This document shows, in pieces, positions 34,500-44,327 of a stretch of 64,000 nt of DNA. The translations under genes were made by a program, and so were the position numbers. The first letter of the stretch is position 1, and every line of letters starts with the position of its first letter. Source of the DNA: Streptomyces sp. NBC_01454 (GTDB lineage: Bacteria > Actinomycetota > Actinomycetes > Streptomycetales > Streptomycetaceae); NCBI RefSeq assembly GCF_036227565.1, contig NZ_CP109460.1, forward strand, positions 310,001-374,000, read 5' to 3'. A model generated the notes under the pieces. That model was not told the DNA's origin. It ran no database searches and was given only the letters and a program-made list of their open reading frames with translations.

Positions 34500-34624
34500 C
34501 TGATTCGGCGCCGGATGACACCTGGATTGGTGGAGAGAGGATTCTTGCCGATCGCCCGGCGGACACCGCACCCGCCCCGGGGCCCGTACCGCCGGCCCGC
34601 CGGCCCGCCGGTACGGGGTACGGG

Positions 34625-35866
34625 CTACCGGCCGAGGTCGCGCAGGATCTCGCGGGCCGCACGGGCGCCGGAGGCCAGCGCCCCCTGGACGGAGCCGGTC
34701 GCCCGGTGGTCCCCGCACACATAGCGGCCGGGGCCGATGCGCGACGGCCGGCTCAGTGGCTGCGGCGGCAGCATCGCGGGCAGCGCGTCATGGACGGTGC
34801 GGACGGTGAGCAGCTCCCATGCGGCGGTGTCGGCGTCATAGCCCTCGGCCAGCGCCGTACGCAGTCCGTCCTCCCGGCCGGGGGTGTCCGCGCCGAGCAC
34901 CGAGGTGGCCACCAGGCTGTAGCCGTCCGGCGCGTGACCGGGGACCACCTCGCTCAGGACGCAGGTGTGCAGAAACCGCCGGCGGACGTCGACGAGCAGG
35001 GTCGGCTCGGCCAGGGGTGTCACGGTCGCCGCGTGGTAGTAGGTCGTGACCTCGCGGTGCGGCGGGATGTACAGCCCGGGCAGCAGGGAGGCGGCCGCGG
35101 CGGCTCCGGTGGCGACCACGACGGTGCGGGCCGCGAGGTGCTCGCCGCCGGCGGTCATCACCCCGTCGTCGGTGAGCCGGGCGACGGGGCAGTCCAGCCG
35201 CACCGCGTCCGGCGGCAGCACGCCGGCGAGCTGCCGGGGCACCGCGCCGATGCCGTCGCCCGGCAGGCACAGGGTGCCGCGCAGCATGCTGCGCCACACC
35301 AGATGGAAGAAGCGGCTGGAGGTCTCCAGTTCGTCCTCCAGGAAGACCCCCGACAGGAACGGCCGGAAGAACCGCTCGACGAACTCCTCGGACACCCCCG
35401 CCGCGGCGAGCGCGGTGCGGGTGGTGCGCTCCGTGCCGCGTTTGAGGAGGGCGGCCGGCGCCAGCGCGTCGCGGGCCGACAGCGCGCCGAGCGCCAGCAG
35501 ATCCCGGGGGCCGGCCAGCCGGCCCGGCAGCAGATCGGCCGCCCGGCGCGGCTCGCGGCTGGGGTCGGCGAAGCGCAGCCGGCCCTTCCCGGTGTGCACG
35601 AGCACGGCCGGCGAGAACGGGTGGAGCCGGAGCGCGCGTCGCTGGATCCGCTTTTTGACCTGGGGGTAGGCGGTGTTGAACACCTGGAATCCGCGGTCGA
35701 TGACGAACCCGTCCACCCGGTCCGAACGCATCCGCCCGCCGACCCCGTCAGAGCCTTCGAGGACCTGGACGGTCAGTCCGGCCGACCGCAGATCACCGGC
35801 GCAGGCGAGCCCGGCCGCTCCCGCACCGACGACCAGGACATCGACCGCACTGCCGGCTGCCGTCAT
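34625..35866 (-). CDS. FAD-dependent amine-oxidase/phytoene-desaturase-like oxidoreductase
   Basis: A 413-residue flavoprotein. It has the N-terminal VLVVGAGAAGLACAGDLRSAGLTVQVLEGSDGVGGRMRS dinucleotide motif and the C-terminal GRYVCGDHRATGSVQGALASGARAAREIL flavin motif. GFQVFNTAYPQVKKRI and FFRPFLSGVFLEDELETSSRFFHLVW place it near carotenoid and protoporphyrinogen oxidoreductases. The start is ATG 35866. It is divergent from crtY (200 bp between), so it may modify a carotenoid end group, but a non-carotenoid role is possible. Confidence 0.82.
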   Translation of the reverse strand: MTAAGSAVDVLVVGAGAAGLACAGDLRSAGLTVQVLEGSDGVGGRMRSDRVDGFVIDRGFQVFNTAYPQVKKRIQRRALRLHPFSPAVLVHTGKGRLRFADPSREPRRAADLLPGRLAGPRDLLALGALSARDALAPAALLKRGTERTTRTALAAAGVSEEFVERFFRPFLSGVFLEDELETSSRFFHLVWRSMLRGTLCLPGDGIGAVPRQLAGVLPPDAVRLDCPVARLTDDGVMTAGGEHLAARTVVVATGAAAAASLLPGLYIPPHREVTTYYHAATVTPLAEPTLLVDVRRRFLHTCVLSEVVPGHAPDGYSLVATSVLGADTPGREDGLRTALAEGYDADTAAWELLTVRTVHDALPAMLPPQPLSRPSRIGPGRYVCGDHRATGSVQGALASGARAAREILRDLGR

Positions 35867-36066
35867 GGGGCACCGCCTTTCGCCTCGGGCACCGTGTCCG
35901 CACGCCGCGGGCCGGCGGGGCCGGTGCGCCGCTGTGGGCTCTTCGTACCGTCCCGCCGCGACGCCCGGCCGGATCCGCCGGAATTCCCGCGCGTCGCACC
36001 CCGCCGCCCGGCCGGGAACTGCGCAAGGATCACCGTCGGGGCACCGAGGCACGGAGAGGACCGGGT

Positions 36067-37254
36067 GTGCGGGACGCGGATGCCGTCATCGTCGGCGCGG
36101 GAGCGGCCGGGCTCTCGCTCGCCCACCGGCTGTGCGCCCCGGCGGCGGGTCCCGGGCCCCGGGTGCTGCTGGTCGACGCACCGCCCGGACCCCGCACGCC
36201 GCCGGAGCGCACCTGGTGCTACTGGGAGACACCCGGCGGCGCCTTCGACGGCGCGCTGACCGCCTCGTGGGAACGGCTGCGCGTCCACGGGCCCGGCGGC
36301 GCGGCGACCGTGGGCAGCCCCGCGCCCTTCCGGTACAAGATGCTGCGCTCGCGTGATTTCGAGGCCCTCGTCGGCGCCCGGCTCTCGGGTGAGGACGGTG
36401 TGGTCCGGATCGAGGCGACCGTGGATTCCGTACGGGACGCCGCCGGTGGGGCCGAAGTACGAGGGCGCGACACGGCGGGGCGGCCGGTGCTGCTGCGGGC
36501 GCGCTGGGCCTTCGACTCCCGGCCGGCCGGCCGCCTGCCGTTGGCCCGCACGACGCTCCGGCAGCATTTCCGCGGGTGGTTCGTGCGGACCCGGCGGCCC
36601 GCGTTCGACCCCGCGACGGCGGATCTGATGGATTTCCGCACCCCGCAGCCCGCCCACGGTCTGTCGTTCGGCTATGTGCTGCCGCTGGGCGAGTGTGCCG
36701 CGCTGGTGGAGTACACGGAGTTCTCCCGCCGCGCCGCGGACACCGCCGCCTACGAGCGGGCCCTGCGCCACTACACCGAACAGGTGCTGCGCCTGGGCGC
36801 GTTCCGCGTCACCGGGACCGAGCAGGGCGTGATCCCGATGACCGACGGGCGCTTCCCGCGGCGGGGCGGACGCGCGGTGTTCCGCATCGGGACCGCGGGC
36901 GGCGCGACCCGTCCGTCGACCGGGTACACCTTCGCCGCCGTGCAGCGGCAGAGCACGCTGATCGCGGCGGCCCTGCGGGCGGGCCGGACGCCACTCCCCC
37001 CGCCCGCGCACACTCCGTGGCACCGGGCGATGGACGCGGTGCTGCTGCGGGCGCTGGACAGCGGACGGGTGGACGGGGCCGAGTTCTTCACCGGGCTGTT
37101 CCGCACGGTGCCGACGGCGCGGCTGCTGCGGTTCCTCGACGGCCGCTCCCGGCTGTGGGAGGACGTCAGCATCGGCCTGCGCACGCCCGTGCTGCCGATG
37201 CTCCGCACCGTCGCCGAACTCCCGCTGCTGCCCCGCCGTTCCGCGCCCTGGTGA
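36067..37254 (+). CDS. crtY: lycopene beta-cyclase (CrtY type)
   Basis: A 395-residue flavoprotein cyclase that closes the beta-ionone rings of lycopene. The Rossmann motif AVIVGAGAAGLSLAHRL, the family motif ERTWCYWE, and RIGTAGGATRPSTGYTFAAVQRQS are diagnostic. LPLGECAALVEYTEFS is the conserved core with catalytic acidic residues. The start is GTG after GGAGAGGA. It is followed after 79 bp by crtU on the same strand, giving a lycopene to beta-carotene to isorenieratene order. Confidence 0.93.
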   Translation: MRDADAVIVGAGAAGLSLAHRLCAPAAGPGPRVLLVDAPPGPRTPPERTWCYWETPGGAFDGALTASWERLRVHGPGGAATVGSPAPFRYKMLRSRDFEALVGARLSGEDGVVRIEATVDSVRDAAGGAEVRGRDTAGRPVLLRARWAFDSRPAGRLPLARTTLRQHFRGWFVRTRRPAFDPATADLMDFRTPQPAHGLSFGYVLPLGECAALVEYTEFSRRAADTAAYERALRHYTEQVLRLGAFRVTGTEQGVIPMTDGRFPRRGGRAVFRIGTAGGATRPSTGYTFAAVQRQSTLIAAALRAGRTPLPPPAHTPWHRAMDAVLLRALDSGRVDGAEFFTGLFRTVPTARLLRFLDGRSRLWEDVSIGLRTPVLPMLRTVAELPLLPRRSAPW

Positions 37255-37333
37255 CCCGTCCCCCTTCCCCGGCGCCGGGCGTCCGCCGCGCCTGCGCCCT
37301 TCGCTCCTCGTACCGACCCCTTGAGGAGGGCTC

Positions 37334-38899
37334 GTGACACCTCGACAGCGGCACGACGGGGCCGCGCGGCGCGGACGTGACCGGCGGGCCCACCGGGTGC
37401 CGGGGCCGCCGGGGCGGGACCGGGCCGCGCCCGAGGGGCCGTGCGTGGCGGTGATCGGCGGCGGCATCGCGGGCCTCGCCGCCGCGACGGCGCTGGCCGA
37501 GCGGGGTGTGCGGGTGACCCTGTACGAGCGGGAGCGGAGCCTCGGCGGCCGGCTGGCGGGCTGGCCGGTGCGGCTCGCCGACGGCTCGCGGGCGACCATG
37601 AGCCGCGGGTTCCATGCGTTCTTCCCGCAGTACTACAACCTGCGGGGGCTGCTGCGGCGGGCCGACCCGGGGCTGGACGTGCTCCGGCGGCTGCCGGACT
37701 ATCCGCTGCACCACCGTTCGGGCCTGCGGGACAGCTTCGCGCGGGTGCCGCGGACACCGCCCTGGAGCGCGCTGGGTTTCGCGGCGCTCAGCCCCAGCTT
37801 CGGCTGGCGGGACCTGGCGCGGATGCACCCCGGGGCGGCGCTGCCGCTGCTCGACGTGCGGGTGCCGCAGGTCTACGAGCGGCTGGACCGCACCAGCGCC
37901 TGGGACTTCCTCGCCCGCATCCGGTTCCCCGAAGCCGCCCGGCACCTCGCGTTCGAGGTGTTCTCCCGGAGCTTCTTCGCCGATCCGCGGGAACTGTCGG
38001 CCGCGGAGCTGGCGTTGATGTTCCACATCTACTTTCTCGGCTCCAGCGAGGGCCTGCTGTTCGATGTGCCGCGCGAGCCCTTCCCGCAGGCCCTGTGGGA
38101 GCCCCTCGGCCGGTACCTCGCCGGACACGGGGTGGCGCTGCACACGGACACGGAAGTGGCGGGGGTGGAACCGGCGGCGGACGACGGGCTGCGCGTCGCC
38201 GTCTGCGGGGAGCGCGCGGAGCGCCGGTTCGAGGCGGTGGTCCTCGCGCTGGACCCCGGCGGGCTGCGCCGGCTCGTCGCCGCCTCGCCCCGGCTGGGGA
38301 ACGCCGCCTGGCGGGCGCGGGTCGGGCGGCTGCGGACCGCGCCGCCCTTCGTGGTGTCCCGGCTGTGGCTGGAGCGCCGGGTGTACGCCGACCGGCCCGG
38401 CTTCCTGGGGACCAGCGGTTACGGTTCGCTGGACAACGTCAGCGTGCTGGAGCGCTGGGAGGGGGAGGCGGCCCGCTGGTCCGCCCGTACCGGCGGCTCG
38501 GTGCTCGAACTGCACGCCTACGCCGTGTCCCCCGATGCCGACCGTGGGCGCGAACAGCGCCGTCTGGTGAGCCAGTTGCACGCCCTCTATCCGGAAACCC
38601 GCGGCACCCGGATCATCGACCGGCGCCATGAGTGGCGCGCGGACTGCCCACTGTTCCCGGTGGGCGGCTACGGCGACCGGCCCACCGTGCACACCCCCGA
38701 CCCGCGGCTGGTGGTGGCGGGCGACGCGGTGCGCACCGCGCTCCCGGTGGCACTGATGGAGCGCGCCGCGACGACCGGGTTCCTCGCGGCGAACGCCCTG
38801 CTGGCGCGCTGGGGCGTGCGCGGCCAGACCTTGTGGACCGTGCCGGGCAAGGGGCGTTCGGCGGTGCTGCGGTGGGCGGCCCGGCAGACCGGAGGGTGA
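37334..38899 (+). CDS. crtU: carotenoid phi-ring synthase/desaturase (CrtU)
   Basis: A 521-residue FAD enzyme that desaturates and migrates a methyl group on beta-rings to give the aromatic phi-rings of isorenieratene. It shows CVAVIGGGIAGLAAATALAERGVRVTLYERE, GFHAFFPQYYNLRGLLRR (a CrtU hallmark), SEGLLFDVPREPFPQALWEPL and the C-terminal GDAVRTALPVALMERAATTGFLAANALL. The first 35 residues are a basic, likely disordered extension; the GTG at 37334 could be replaced by a later start. It is downstream of crtY and convergent with the Rieske gene. Confidence 0.92.
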   Translation: MTPRQRHDGAARRGRDRRAHRVPGPPGRDRAAPEGPCVAVIGGGIAGLAAATALAERGVRVTLYERERSLGGRLAGWPVRLADGSRATMSRGFHAFFPQYYNLRGLLRRADPGLDVLRRLPDYPLHHRSGLRDSFARVPRTPPWSALGFAALSPSFGWRDLARMHPGAALPLLDVRVPQVYERLDRTSAWDFLARIRFPEAARHLAFEVFSRSFFADPRELSAAELALMFHIYFLGSSEGLLFDVPREPFPQALWEPLGRYLAGHGVALHTDTEVAGVEPAADDGLRVAVCGERAERRFEAVVLALDPGGLRRLVAASPRLGNAAWRARVGRLRTAPPFVVSRLWLERRVYADRPGFLGTSGYGSLDNVSVLERWEGEAARWSARTGGSVLELHAYAVSPDADRGREQRRLVSQLHALYPETRGTRIIDRRHEWRADCPLFPVGGYGDRPTVHTPDPRLVVAGDAVRTALPVALMERAATTGFLAANALLARWGVRGQTLWTVPGKGRSAVLRWAARQTGG

Positions 38900-38911
38900 A
38901 CTGGGGGGGGG

Positions 38912-38931
38912 CGCCCGCCGGGCTCCGGGCG
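38912..38931. terminator. weak hairpin between crtU and the Rieske gene
   Basis: CGCCCG pairs with CGGGCG around an 8-nt loop, in the 41-bp gap between the convergent crtU and Rieske genes. It is a modest candidate for a shared terminator. Confidence 0.35.
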
Positions 38932-38940
38932 TGCTGCGCC

Positions 38941-39945
38941 TCAGCCCGGGTGGCGTCCGCTGTTGCGCAGTTCCCAGCGGCGCTCGGCGTAGGCCATGTC
39001 GTCGCGCCACAGACGGCCCGCGGCGGCGCGCATCAGCGGGCGCAGGGCGGGCGCGGCCGCGCGTGCCAGGGCGAATCCCGGGCGCCGGGAGGTGGCGACG
39101 ATCGCCTCGACGACGGCGGTGCGCGGGCGTCCCCGGTCGTCCGGGCCCAGCGGGGTGGCGTGGGTCTCCACCACCGAGCCGCGCCCTTCGCCGGCCACGA
39201 TGTGCATCACCACGGTGCGCGGCTCGGGGGCGGTGAACCGCGCCGTGACCGGCACGACGGCCCGGCCGGCGACCTTGAACGAGACCTCCACGGTGAAGCC
39301 TTCGGCCGGCTCGCCGTCGGCCGGGGAGCCGGCCACGGTGAGGTCGGCGAAGGAGTAGGGGTGGAACCACGCGCCGTGCCAGGGATCGAGGCGGTTGGCC
39401 ACCACGTCCTCGGGTTCGCAGACGCCGGTGGCGGTGTGGACGGCGGCGACGGTCCCGCCCGGCCGCGGCCGGGCGGGGAGGACCGGCGCCGGCAGCGGCA
39501 GTTCGCCGCCCGCCTCGTCCAGCCGCACCCAGGCCAGCAGGCCGTCGTCGTGGGCGGGAAACGGCTCCCAGCCGGCGAACGGGGCGCCGTCCAGGGCGAG
39601 TCCGTGCCACCGGCAGCGGAGGATGCCGCAGTGCACCGGGCCGAGCGCGAGGGGCGCGCCCAGGTGGGGGCACGCGCCGGGGCCGGCGACCAGGCGGCCG
39701 GCGGCGTCGCGCCAGGCGACGACCTCGACGCCGGCGACGGTACGGCCGAAGGCGCGGCCGGCGGCGATGTCGCGTGCCGCGCCGAGGACGAACCAGTTGC
39801 CGGAGGGGCGGGCGAGCGCGGTCTTCACGGCGCCGGCGATGACCGCGGGCCGGGCGTCACGCCAGGTGGGGCGCTGCTGTGCCCAGGGCTGCGGCCGCCG
39901 CAGCCGCAGCGGGAGGCGTGGCTGGGGGCGGGGCGCCCGGCTCAT
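38941..39945 (-). CDS. Rieske 2Fe-2S protein of the carotenoid cluster (DUF5914-like)
   Basis: A 334-residue protein. The Rieske motif [24 protein letters not shown] (Cys-x-His and Cys-x-x-His ligands) lies near residues 95-120, followed by a C-terminal domain with [22 protein letters not shown] 39945 overlaps the crtB stop by 4 nt. Such proteins recur in Streptomyces isorenieratene loci, but I know of no settled reaction. An oxygenase acting on the carotenoid is a reasonable guess. Electron donors are not encoded nearby. Confidence 0.85.
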   Translation of the reverse strand: MSRAPRPQPRLPLRLRRPQPWAQQRPTWRDARPAVIAGAVKTALARPSGNWFVLGAARDIAAGRAFGRTVAGVEVVAWRDAAGRLVAGPGACPHLGAPLALGPVHCGILRCRWHGLALDGAPFAGWEPFPAHDDGLLAWVRLDEAGGELPLPAPVLPARPRPGGTVAAVHTATGVCEPEDVVANRLDPWHGAWFHPYSFADLTVAGSPADGEPAEGFTVEVSFKVAGRAVVPVTARFTAPEPRTVVMHIVAGEGRGSVVETHATPLGPDDRGRPRTAVVEAIVATSRRPGFALARAAAPALRPLMRAAAGRLWRDDMAYAERRWELRNSGRHPG

Positions 39946-40955
39946 GGGGTCTGCTCCGACACCGACACCGACGCGTGCGCCGGAGCGGGCCGCTGTGGTC
40001 TGCCGGGCGGCGCGGCGGGCCGCCCGGCGGTGAGGCGGGTGGCGGCCAGGCGGGCCAGACCGTCCGCGACGGTCGCCATCCGGCGCCGGCGGGAGACCAC
40101 CGCGCGGCGGTGCAGCACGGCGTAGCCGTCGTCGCGCACGGCGTCGAGGATGGCGCGGTAGAGGACGTACGCGGTGCGGATGCACGGGCGCGCGGACGGC
40201 TCGAGCAGGGCGAGGCCCGGCGCCGCTTCGCGGTAGACGCCGTGGGTGAGGTCGGCGGCGGCCATCAGGGCCGCGGTGATCCGCGGGTCGCGTGCGCCGG
40301 TGTCCCGGCTCCAGCGGAGCAGGTGGCGGTCGACGCCGTGCGCCGCGAGCAGATCCGCGGGCAGATAGATCCGGCCCCGGTCGAGATCCTCGCCGACGTC
40401 GCGCAGGAAGTTGGTGAGCTGGAAGGCGATGCCGAGGGCCGCGGCGTGCGGCGCCGCCTCCTCCTGCGGGACGACCGTGCCGAGCACCGGCAGCATCTGC
40501 AGCCCCATCACCGCGGCCGAGCCGTGCATATAGCGGCGCAGCTCGGCGTAAGTGGGGTAGTCCGTCACCGTCAGATCGCTGCGCATGGACGCCATGAAGT
40601 CCAGGAAGTGGCGGTGGTCGATGCCGTACCGTGCGGCGGTGTGCGCCACCGCGCGCACCACGGGTTCGGTGGTCGGGGCGCCGCGCAGGCCGTCTTCCAG
40701 GCACTGCCGCAGGGCGTCGAGCGCGGCGGCGCGGCCGGCGGTGGTGCGGCCGGCGCCGGGCTCGTCGACGAGGTCGTCGGCCCAGCGGGCGAAGCCGTAC
40801 AGGGCGTGGACGGCCGGCCGGCGGGCCGCGGGCAGCAGCCGGGTGGCGAGGAAGTAGGTCTTGCCGTGCCGGGCGTTGAGCCGGCGGCAGTGGGCGTAGG
40901 CGTCGCGCAGGAGGGGATCGGTGACCCCTGCGGCGTCCAGTTCGCGGTCGGTCAT
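39942..40955 (-). CDS. crtB: phytoene synthase
   Basis: A 337-residue head-to-head prenyl synthase that joins two GGPP molecules into phytoene. The two Asp-rich metal motifs are [14 protein letters not shown] and [32 protein letters not shown] is the N-terminal substrate helix. It overlaps crtI by 4 nt upstream and the Rieske gene by 4 nt downstream, so the three form one translationally coupled unit. GGPP must come from a synthase outside the window. Confidence 0.95.
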   Translation of the reverse strand: MTDRELDAAGVTDPLLRDAYAHCRRLNARHGKTYFLATRLLPAARRPAVHALYGFARWADDLVDEPGAGRTTAGRAAALDALRQCLEDGLRGAPTTEPVVRAVAHTAARYGIDHRHFLDFMASMRSDLTVTDYPTYAELRRYMHGSAAVMGLQMLPVLGTVVPQEEAAPHAAALGIAFQLTNFLRDVGEDLDRGRIYLPADLLAAHGVDRHLLRWSRDTGARDPRITAALMAAADLTHGVYREAAPGLALLEPSARPCIRTAYVLYRAILDAVRDDGYAVLHRRAVVSRRRRMATVADGLARLAATRLTAGRPAAPPGRPQRPAPAHASVSVSEQTP

Positions 40956-42487
40956 ACCGGGATGCCTCTCTTCGCGGGACGGGCCGGGCCGGCGGCGGAG
41001 CGGGGCGGCCGGAGTCCGGTGATGCGGGCCGCGGCGAGCTTGCCGGAGAGCACGACGGTGGGGATGCCGACGCCCGGGGTGGTGCCGCAGCCCGCGAGCA
41101 CGGCGTTCTCGGTGCCGCGCACGAGGTTGCGGGGGCGGAAGGGGCCCGTCTGCGCGAAGGTGTGGGCGACGGAGAACGGGGTGCCGGCGGCGAGTCCCTG
41201 TGCGGTCCAGTCGGCCGGGGTGACCAGGTGCTGCTCCTCGATGGCGGCGTCGATACCGGTGAGTCCCCGGCGCTCCAGCACGGCGAGCAGGCTGTCGCGG
41301 TAGCGGGGGGCGAGGTCGTGCCAGGTGCGGGCGCCGGGGCCGGTCTCGGTGTTGGGGCAGGGCGCCAGGATGTAGTGCAAGTGGCGTCCGGGCGGGGCGA
41401 GTTCCGGATCGGTTGCGGTGGGGCGGGTGAGCAGCAGGGAGGGGTCGCTCATCAGCCGGCCGGTGCGGGTGAGTTCGTCGAAGGTCCGCTCCCAGGCCGC
41501 ACCGAAGGAGAGCGTGTGGTGCGCCAGGTGCGGCCAGGTCCGGTCGGTGCCGGCGTGCAGGATCACGGCGGACGGCGCGTGGCGCAGGGGCATCGGGCGG
41601 TGCGGCCGCCGGCCGAGCAGCCGGTGGACGACGGGCAGATCGGGGGTGAGCACGACCGCGTCACAGGGGATCCGCTCGTGCGCGGTGACCACCGCCGTGA
41701 TCCGGTCGCCGGCGCGCTCCAGGCCCGTCACCCGCTGCCCGTAGCGGAAGGCGGCGCCGGCGTCCGCGGCGGCCTCGGCCATGGCCTGCGGCAGGGCGTG
41801 CATGCCGCCGCGGGGGAAGTACACCCCGGCGACGGTGTCCATGTAGGCGATGACGGCGTAGGCGGCCAGGGCGCGGGCGGGCGGCACCCCGGCGTACAAC
41901 GCCTGGAAGGAGAAGACCCGGCGCAGCCGCGGGTCGGGCAGAAAGCGGCCGATCCGGGCGTCGAGGCGGCCGAATCCGCCGAGGGCGGCGAGCCGCACCA
42001 GGTCGGGGTGGAGCAGTTGGAGGGGCGAGTCGAAGTTGGTGTCGATGAAGCGGTGCCGCTGGACGGCGTACATCTGCTGGAGCCAGTGGCGCAGCCGGCG
42101 GTAGCCGTGGGCCGCCCGGGCTCCGGCGAACCGTTCGACCTCGGCCTCCATGGCCGCCGGGTCCGTGTGCACCGCCAGCTCGCTGCCGTCGGCGAAGCGG
42201 GCGCGGTAGGCGGGGTGCAGTGCCCGCAGTTGCACCCGGTCGCTGAGGCGTTCGCCGACCGCGGCGAACGCCTCGTCGAGGAGGTCGGGCATGGTCAGCA
42301 CGGTCGGTCCGGTGTCGATGCGGTAGCCGTTGCGCTCGATCCGGCCGGCCCGGCCGCCGGGCCGCTCCTCGCATTCGACGACCGTCACCCGGCGGCCGGC
42401 GCCGAGCAGATGCAGTGCGGCGGACAGTCCGGAGAGCCCGGCTCCGACCACCACCACGTGGTCGGTGCGGCCCGGAACGGCTCTCAT
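40952..42487 (-). CDS. crtI: phytoene desaturase
   Basis: A 511-residue FAD enzyme converting phytoene to lycopene in four steps. [28 protein letters not shown] is the dinucleotide motif, and [19 protein letters not shown] and [17 protein letters not shown] are CrtI landmarks. The C-terminus has [27 protein letters not shown]. It lies 99 bp after the ketosynthase gene on the same strand; that gap holds 13-bp tandem repeats. It precedes crtB with a 4-nt overlap. Confidence 0.95.
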   Translation of the reverse strand: MRAVPGRTDHVVVVGAGLSGLSAALHLLGAGRRVTVVECEERPGGRAGRIERNGYRIDTGPTVLTMPDLLDEAFAAVGERLSDRVQLRALHPAYRARFADGSELAVHTDPAAMEAEVERFAGARAAHGYRRLRHWLQQMYAVQRHRFIDTNFDSPLQLLHPDLVRLAALGGFGRLDARIGRFLPDPRLRRVFSFQALYAGVPPARALAAYAVIAYMDTVAGVYFPRGGMHALPQAMAEAAADAGAAFRYGQRVTGLERAGDRITAVVTAHERIPCDAVVLTPDLPVVHRLLGRRPHRPMPLRHAPSAVILHAGTDRTWPHLAHHTLSFGAAWERTFDELTRTGRLMSDPSLLLTRPTATDPELAPPGRHLHYILAPCPNTETGPGARTWHDLAPRYRDSLLAVLERRGLTGIDAAIEEQHLVTPADWTAQGLAAGTPFSVAHTFAQTGPFRPRNLVRGTENAVLAGCGTTPGVGIPTVVLSGKLAAARITGLRPPRSAAGPARPAKRGIPV

Positions 42488-42548
42488 ACGTCGCTCCCTT
42501 CGGCGCGGCGGATCGGGACGGCGGGGGACGGCGGGTCGGAACGGCGGG

Positions 42549-42587
42549 GTGGAGCGGCAAGGTTGAGCGGCGGGGTTGAGCGGCGGT
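42549..42587. repeat. three 13-bp tandem units between ketosynthase and crtI
   Basis: GTGGAGCGGCAAG (42549-42561), GTTGAGCGGCGGG (42562-42574) and GTTGAGCGGCGGT (42575-42587) follow each other, ending at the ketosynthase stop. They sit in the leader of the crtI message. Confidence 0.65.
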
Positions 42588-43816
42588 CAGACGGCCCGGA
42601 AGACGAGTGCGGCGTTCTGGCCGCCGAAGCCGAAGGACGTACTGGCGGCGGCGGACAGCGGCGTGCTGCGCGGGGCCTTGGACACGATGTCCAGATCGAT
42701 GTCGAGGTCGCGGTCCTCATGGTTGGCGGTGGGCGGGATGCAGGACTCCTGCAGGCTCATGACGGTGACCGCCGCCTCGATGGCGCCGGCCGCTCCGATG
42801 GCGTGCCCCAGGGCGCCCTTGAGGGAGGTGACGGCGGGCGGCGTGGGGAAGACCGTGTGCAGGGCTCTGGCCTCGGCCAGGTCGTTCAGGCGGGTTCCGG
42901 TGCCGTGCGCGTTGACGTGGTCGATGTCCCCCGGCGTCAGACCGGCGTCCGCCAGGGCGGCGGTGAGGGCCGCGGCGGCGCCCCGGCCCTCCGGGTCGGG
43001 GGCGGCGTAGTGGTAGGCGTCGCAGGTCGCCCCGTAGCCGGCCAGCTGTGCCCGCGGGCGGGCGCCGCGGGCCCGGGCGTGGGCAGGGCGTTCCAGGACC
43101 AGGACCGCGGCGCCCTCGGAGAGCACGAAGCCGTCGCGGGCGGCGTCGAACGGACGGCAGGCGCCCGCGGGGTCGGCCACCCGTGCGGAGAGGGCACCCA
43201 TGCGGTGGAAGCAGGCGGCGGGGATGGGGTGGCGGGCCGACTCCGCGCCGCCGGCCAGCACGATGTCGCAGGTCCCGGCGCGCAGCAGATCACGGGCGAC
43301 GCCGAGGGCGCTGCTGCCGGAGGCACAGGCGGTGGACACGGCGAAGTTGGGGCCCTGGGCCGTCAGGTCGAGGGCGATCTCGGCGGCCGCCATGTTGGGC
43401 ACGCTGCGGGTGACGGCGAGCGGCGAGATGTCCAGCGGGCGGCCGGCCGCGAGCTTGGCGAACTCGCCGACGTAGCGCTCCATGCTGGCCGTTCCCGTCC
43501 CGATGACCACGCCGACGCGGGCGGCGTCCCAGTCGCCGGGGACGAGGCCGGCGTCGGCGACGGCGTGCCGGGCGGCGAGGAGGGCCATGGCGACGAAGCG
43601 GTCCAGCCGCCAGGCGGCCTTCCGGCCGACCAGCCGCGCGGTGTCGAAGTCCGGCACCTGGCAGGAGATGTCCACCGGCAGCCCCGCCAGGCCCGGGTCC
43701 CGGGCGGCGGTGGACCGGCCGGTGAGCAGACCGTCCCAGGTGGCCCGGGCGCCGATACCGGCCGGGCTGACGACGCCCAGCCCGGTGACGGCGACCTCGC
43801 GGCAGGCGCCGGGCAT
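42587..43816 (-). CDS. beta-ketoacyl-ACP synthase (FabF/KS-like)
   Basis: A 409-residue condensing enzyme. It has the catalytic Cys in STACASGSSALG, the two histidines in NAHGTGT and GALGHAIGA, and the C-terminal SFGFGGQNAALVF. A full Cys-His-His triad means it is not a chain-length factor. The start overlaps the ACP stop by one base (TGATG), so the two are coupled. No ketoreductase, dehydratase, acyltransferase or chain-length-factor gene is beside it, so it may make a short beta-ketoacyl product or borrow primary fatty-acid enzymes. Its placement next to crtI is unusual. Confidence 0.92.
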   Translation of the reverse strand: MPGACREVAVTGLGVVSPAGIGARATWDGLLTGRSTAARDPGLAGLPVDISCQVPDFDTARLVGRKAAWRLDRFVAMALLAARHAVADAGLVPGDWDAARVGVVIGTGTASMERYVGEFAKLAAGRPLDISPLAVTRSVPNMAAAEIALDLTAQGPNFAVSTACASGSSALGVARDLLRAGTCDIVLAGGAESARHPIPAACFHRMGALSARVADPAGACRPFDAARDGFVLSEGAAVLVLERPAHARARGARPRAQLAGYGATCDAYHYAAPDPEGRGAAAALTAALADAGLTPGDIDHVNAHGTGTRLNDLAEARALHTVFPTPPAVTSLKGALGHAIGAAGAIEAAVTVMSLQESCIPPTANHEDRDLDIDLDIVSKAPRSTPLSAAASTSFGFGGQNAALVFRAV

Positions 43817-44079
43817 CAGTGGGTGCTGTTCGGTGCGGCCGTCAGCGCCTGCTCGGTCCCGGCACGGTCCATGAGGGCCGCCAGCCCGCCGATGGTCGTT
43901 TGCAGGGGCACGTCCTCCAGCGAGATGCCGGTCCGCTCCTGCAGCATCAGCCCCATCTCGACCAGGGCGAGGGAGTCCAGGCCCAGTTCCTCGAAGGTGC
44001 GCCCGGGGCTGACCTCGGACGGGTCGAGGTCGAAGGTCTCGGTGAGGGTGGTGGTGATCAGCTCGGTGGTGGTGGGCAC
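43816..44079 (-). CDS. acyl carrier protein
   Basis: An 87-residue carrier starting at GTG after AAGGAG. The phosphopantetheine serine is in ELGLDSLALVEMGL, within a standard four-helix pattern (TELITTTLTETF, ALVEMGLMLQERTG, GLAALMDRAG). The coupled ketosynthase downstream is its obvious partner. The type II thioesterase upstream could clear misloaded groups from it. Confidence 0.93.
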   Translation of the reverse strand: MPTTTELITTTLTETFDLDPSEVSPGRTFEELGLDSLALVEMGLMLQERTGISLEDVPLQTTIGGLAALMDRAGTEQALTAAPNSTH

Positions 44080-44327
44080 GGATGACTCCTTCGGTGGATG
44101 GGGTGGTGCCGGACGCGGGCCCTGGACGTAGGACGCCGGTGGGGACAGGTCTCCGGTGTCCGTGCGCGGGCGCATGGGGCCGTGCGGATGCGGACGGGGT
44201 GCGGCATCGCGGCTCCGGACGGGCGGGCGGCACCGCGGGCGGTGCGCGGGGGTCGGTCGGCGCGTCTTCCACTGTCGCCGACCGGGTCCCCGGGCACCGG
44301 GCGTGAAGGCACCTCCGAACGAGTGGC

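Noticed and set aside
42587..43816. Ketosynthase as a chain-length factor or as primary FabF
   Set aside because: It keeps the active-site Cys and both His, so it is not a chain-length factor. Its pairing with a type II thioesterase and exporter, and the absence of fab neighbours, argue against the housekeeping FabF.
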